Shown piece by piece: positions 62,024 through 64,000 of a stretch of DNA of 64,000 bases. How positions within the stretch are numbered: position 1 is the stretch's first letter; each line of letters begins with the position of its first letter. Under the pieces are notes generated by a model. The model saw nothing but the letters and a program-made list of their open reading frames with translations. It did no database searches and was not told where the DNA came from. The stretch covers positions 1-64,000 of the forward strand of contig NZ_VTWS01000001.1 of assembly GCF_008727875.1 (NCBI RefSeq). Direction: 5' to 3'. The position numbers and the translations under genes were made by a program. The stretch is from Larkinella humicola (GTDB lineage: Bacteria > Bacteroidota > Bacteroidia > Cytophagales > Spirosomataceae).

Positions 62024-62812
62024 ATGAAAGCCAGTAAAACCAAAACCGTCCTGTTTGTTACCGGAGCCTTCGTCGCCAACAGTGGCTGGGATGAATGGAA
62101 AGCCTATTTCGAAAGCAAAGGCTATCAAACCCTCGCCCCGGCCTGGCCCTACAAAAACGGCACGGCAGCCGAGCTGAGAAACCGCCAGCCAAACGACACC
62201 GACCTGGCCGCCCTGACCCTGGGCGAACTCGTTGACCACTACGCGGCTATCGCCAAAAGCCTGCCCGAAAAACCGATCATCATCGGACACTCGCTGGGCG
62301 GTCTGATCACGCAGATTCTGGTGAGCCGCGATCTGGCGGCAGCCGCCGTCGCCATCCACTCCGTGCCGCCACAAGGCGTTTTTCCCTACGAATTTTCGTT
62401 TCTGAAAGCCGGCTGGAAAGCACTCGGGTTGTTTACCTCGCTCAAGAAAACCTACCTGATGTCTTTCAAAGACTGGCAGTATGCTTTCGTGAATAACATG
62501 CCGCTGGCCGAGCAACAAAAGGCATACGACGAAAACACGATTCCGGAATCGAAAACCGTTGCCCGCGGGGGGCTAACCAGTGCCGCCAAAGTGGATTTTG
62601 CCAAACCGCACGTTCCCCTCCTGCTCACCTCCGGCGAAATCGACAACATCATCCCGGCCCATTTGAACTACCGGAATTTCAAAGCGTATAAGCCTAACGG
62701 TTCAGTACTGGATTACAAGGAATTTCCAGGGCGTAACCACTACGTGCTGGGTCAACCGACCTGGAAGGAAGACGCCGATTATATTCTGGACTGGCTCACC
62801 AAACACGTCTGA
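62024..62812 (+). CDS. Alpha/beta hydrolase
   Basis: 262 aa from ATG 62024; the open frame reaches 61808 but the first 72 residues do not fit. The fold is a compact cytoplasmic alpha/beta hydrolase: VLFVTGAFVANSGWDEWKAY, the elbow IIGHSLGGLI (Ser nucleophile), an acidic residue in LLTSGEIDNIIP and the His in PGRNHYVLGQ. The substrate is unknown. A hairpin terminator follows at 62871. Confidence 0.85.
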   Translation: MKASKTKTVLFVTGAFVANSGWDEWKAYFESKGYQTLAPAWPYKNGTAAELRNRQPNDTDLAALTLGELVDHYAAIAKSLPEKPIIIGHSLGGLITQILVSRDLAAAAVAIHSVPPQGVFPYEFSFLKAGWKALGLFTSLKKTYLMSFKDWQYAFVNNMPLAEQQKAYDENTIPESKTVARGGLTSAAKVDFAKPHVPLLLTSGEIDNIIPAHLNYRNFKAYKPNGSVLDYKEFPGRNHYVLGQPTWKEDADYILDWLTKHV

Positions 62813-62870
62813 TCAGATTGTCTGATGCCCGCTGCCTATTCTCATCAAGTACCGAAGCCGTCTACATTGT

Positions 62871-62900
62871 TGTTGAACGATAGTTCGACAGACTTTTTTT
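62871..62900 (+). terminator. Rho-independent terminator
   Basis: TGTTGAAC (62871-62878) pairs with GTTCGACA (62883-62890), one G-T wobble, around a GATA tetraloop; seven T follow at 62894-62900. It ends the hydrolase gene. Confidence 0.65.
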
Positions 62901-63007
62901 AGGAATTTGTCAAATAAATCAGTTAATTCTATTGCGATACGATAGATGATAAGATAGTATTGCTGAATGGAACCCGTTTAGGAATTGAAAAAAGAAAAAT
63001 TTTCGGC

Positions 63008-63472
63008 ATGGAACAACTGGATGAAATTGACAAAAAACTGCTGCGGCTTTTGCAGGAAGACGCGAAACTAACCACCAAAGAACTAGCCTCCCAACTGGGC
63101 TTGACCCTCTCACCGGTTTACGAACGGATCAAACGGCTGGAAGGTCTCGGTTTTATCAAACAGTATGTGGCGGTTTTGGATAAAAACCTGCTGGGCCAGC
63201 CAATTACTACGTTTTGCCAGGTATCGATGCGGTATCACGACAAGGCTTTCATCAACAAGTTTGAAGAAGAAATCAAGAAGCTGGTTGAAGTCCAGGAGTG
63301 TTACCACATGGCCGGACAAGTCGACTTCCTGCTGAAAATCCACGTCGGCAGTTTAGACGAATACCACAATTTCGTAAAATACAAACTGTCTGAAATTGAG
63401 AACATTGGCACCCTGAACAGCACGTTTGTGCTGAAAGAAATCAAACGCAATCTGGGCTATCCGATTCACTGA
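63008..63472 (+). CDS. Lrp/AsnC-family transcriptional regulator
   Basis: 154 aa from ATG 63008; the longer frame from 62960 only adds non-fitting residues. The N-terminal winged helix-turn-helix (LDEIDKKLLRLLQEDAK, ELASQLGLTLSPVYERIKRL) is followed by the RAM ligand-binding domain (CQVSMRYHDKAFINKFEEEI, YHMAGQVDFLLKIHVGSLDEYHNF). It should respond to an amino acid and form dimers or octamers. The stop overlaps the convergent UPF0126 gene by seven bases. Its target is unknown. Confidence 0.92.
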   Translation: MEQLDEIDKKLLRLLQEDAKLTTKELASQLGLTLSPVYERIKRLEGLGFIKQYVAVLDKNLLGQPITTFCQVSMRYHDKAFINKFEEEIKKLVEVQECYHMAGQVDFLLKIHVGSLDEYHNFVKYKLSEIENIGTLNSTFVLKEIKRNLGYPIH

Positions 63473-64000
63473 TTGTCGATGCGGGGCAATGACCAGCCTT
63501 TCCGGATGGCCAGCAGACGAATCAGGGTAATGGATCCGGCGGAAAGCAGGAAATTAAGGGTTGGGTCGAGTTCCAGCGTATGGCCGATCAGGTAAATGAT
63601 GGCTCCGGCCAGGCAGGCGGTAGCGTAAATCTGCCGGTCGAAAATCAGGGGCAAATCATTCACCAGCGTATCCCGCAAAACGCCCCCGAAAAGTGCCGAA
63701 ATCATTCCCAGCAGAATGGCGGCCCAGTGGTTGACGTCCAGACTCAGGGCTTTTTGCATGCCGAAAATGGTGTAAATGCCGATGCCCAGCGTATCGAAGA
63801 ACAGCAGTGCGTTGCGAAGTTTTCCCAGCCACCACCGTCGGCCTAAAACCGCAACACCGACGCTGCCCATGATCACGATCAGGTAATTCGGGTCCCTGAT
63901 CCAGGCGATGGGGTAAGCTCCCATCACCACATCACGCAGGGTACCGCCACCGGTAGCCGTCAGGAAGCCAATAAAAAAGATACCGAATAAATCATGGTAC
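63466..64000 (-). CDS. UPF0126 / TRIC-type membrane protein (partial)
   Basis: The 5' end is beyond the window; about 178 residues are visible. Two copies of the UPF0126 repeat are recognisable: FGIFFIGFLTATGGGTLRD with its MGAYPIAWIRD follow-up, and LFFDTLGIGIYTIFGMQKAL with GGVLRDTLVNDLPLIF. There are about five to six transmembrane segments here, plus one or two beyond the edge. The family is related to the TRIC cation channels; the bacterial role is unknown. Confidence 0.85.
   Translation of the reverse strand, partial: YHDLFGIFFIGFLTATGGGTLRDVVMGAYPIAWIRDPNYLIVIMGSVGVAVLGRRWWLGKLRNALLFFDTLGIGIYTIFGMQKALSLDVNHWAAILLGMISALFGGVLRDTLVNDLPLIFDRQIYATACLAGAIIYLIGHTLELDPTLNFLLSAGSITLIRLLAIRKGWSLPRIDNQ

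Noticed and set aside
1-64000. rRNA, tRNA, integrase or phage gene clusters
   Set aside because: None was seen by eye on either strand; a covariance or profile search would be needed to exclude short RNAs.

Overview
The window is chromosomal DNA of a Bacteroidota bacterium, most likely a Cytophagales/Spirosomaceae relative (Spirosoma or Larkinella type; this placement is inference). The signs are type IX secretion (T9SS) C-terminal sorting domains, a SusC/SusD pair, many lipoproteins with short lipoboxes, hardly any Shine-Dalgarno sequences, and several copies of the Bacteroidota -7 promoter box TAnnTTTG just upstream of genes. I see no phage, plasmid, rRNA, tRNA or CRISPR. The region is mostly housekeeping plus scattered secreted enzymes.

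Layout. 1-6150: three tandem paralogous T9SS-exported proteins (the first cut by the window edge), two of them complete with a seven-repeat propeller-like N-terminus. 6166-7243: two convergent single-domain response regulators, the second with Glu in place of the phosphoacceptor Asp. 7327-13693: a small polysaccharide-utilisation locus (candidate leader peptide, SusC, SusD, GH16 glucanase lipoprotein). 14009-17040: small secreted proteins, a GAF histidine kinase and a VanZ-like protein. 17266-20133: a cupredoxin/dehydrogenase/HEAT fusion. 20790-24827: an isolated four-helix sensor, an OBAP/DUF1264 lipoprotein, a ROK kinase with a SIS isomerase, and a sulfite-oxidase-fold Mo enzyme. 24893-34904: LytTR membrane regulator, YfhO, LEA14-like, Uma2, MutS2, HMG-CoA lyase. 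35079-39885: HesB-type protein, a giant NtrY-like kinase, an HNH endonuclease. 40220-42685: CoA-binding protein, then pssA-purS-fabH on the minus strand. 42787-49782: 2-hydroxyacid dehydrogenase, aldo/keto reductase, lipoproteins, hydrolase, flavin reductase, DUF2256 (a 46-aa gene), DUF2306, truncated haemoglobin, ArsC/Spx-like protein. 49932-57648: GH78 rhamnosidase, secreted hydrolase, YgiQ radical SAM, DUF2264. 57830-64000: NADP isocitrate dehydrogenase, M20 amidohydrolase with a Crp-type regulator, small membrane protein, hydrolase, Lrp/AsnC regulator and a partial UPF0126 channel-like protein.

The feature that ordinary gene annotation leaves unexplained is the set of long palindromic elements in the gaps: 13759-13850, 17149-17256, 20295-20514, 24015-24107, 40581-40647, 48892-49005, 56188-56353 and 57741-57815. 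Each has a different sequence, each lies in an intergenic gap (one overlaps a stop codon), and several contain nested hairpins. The array at 48892-49005 shows paired changes that keep each hairpin intact. Other points for a second look are the 38-codon ORF before susC, the Glu-receiver, the near-identical 3' ends of the T9SS paralogues, the repeated two-Cys module inside them, and the cupredoxin-dehydrogenase fusion that lacks the usual haem domain.
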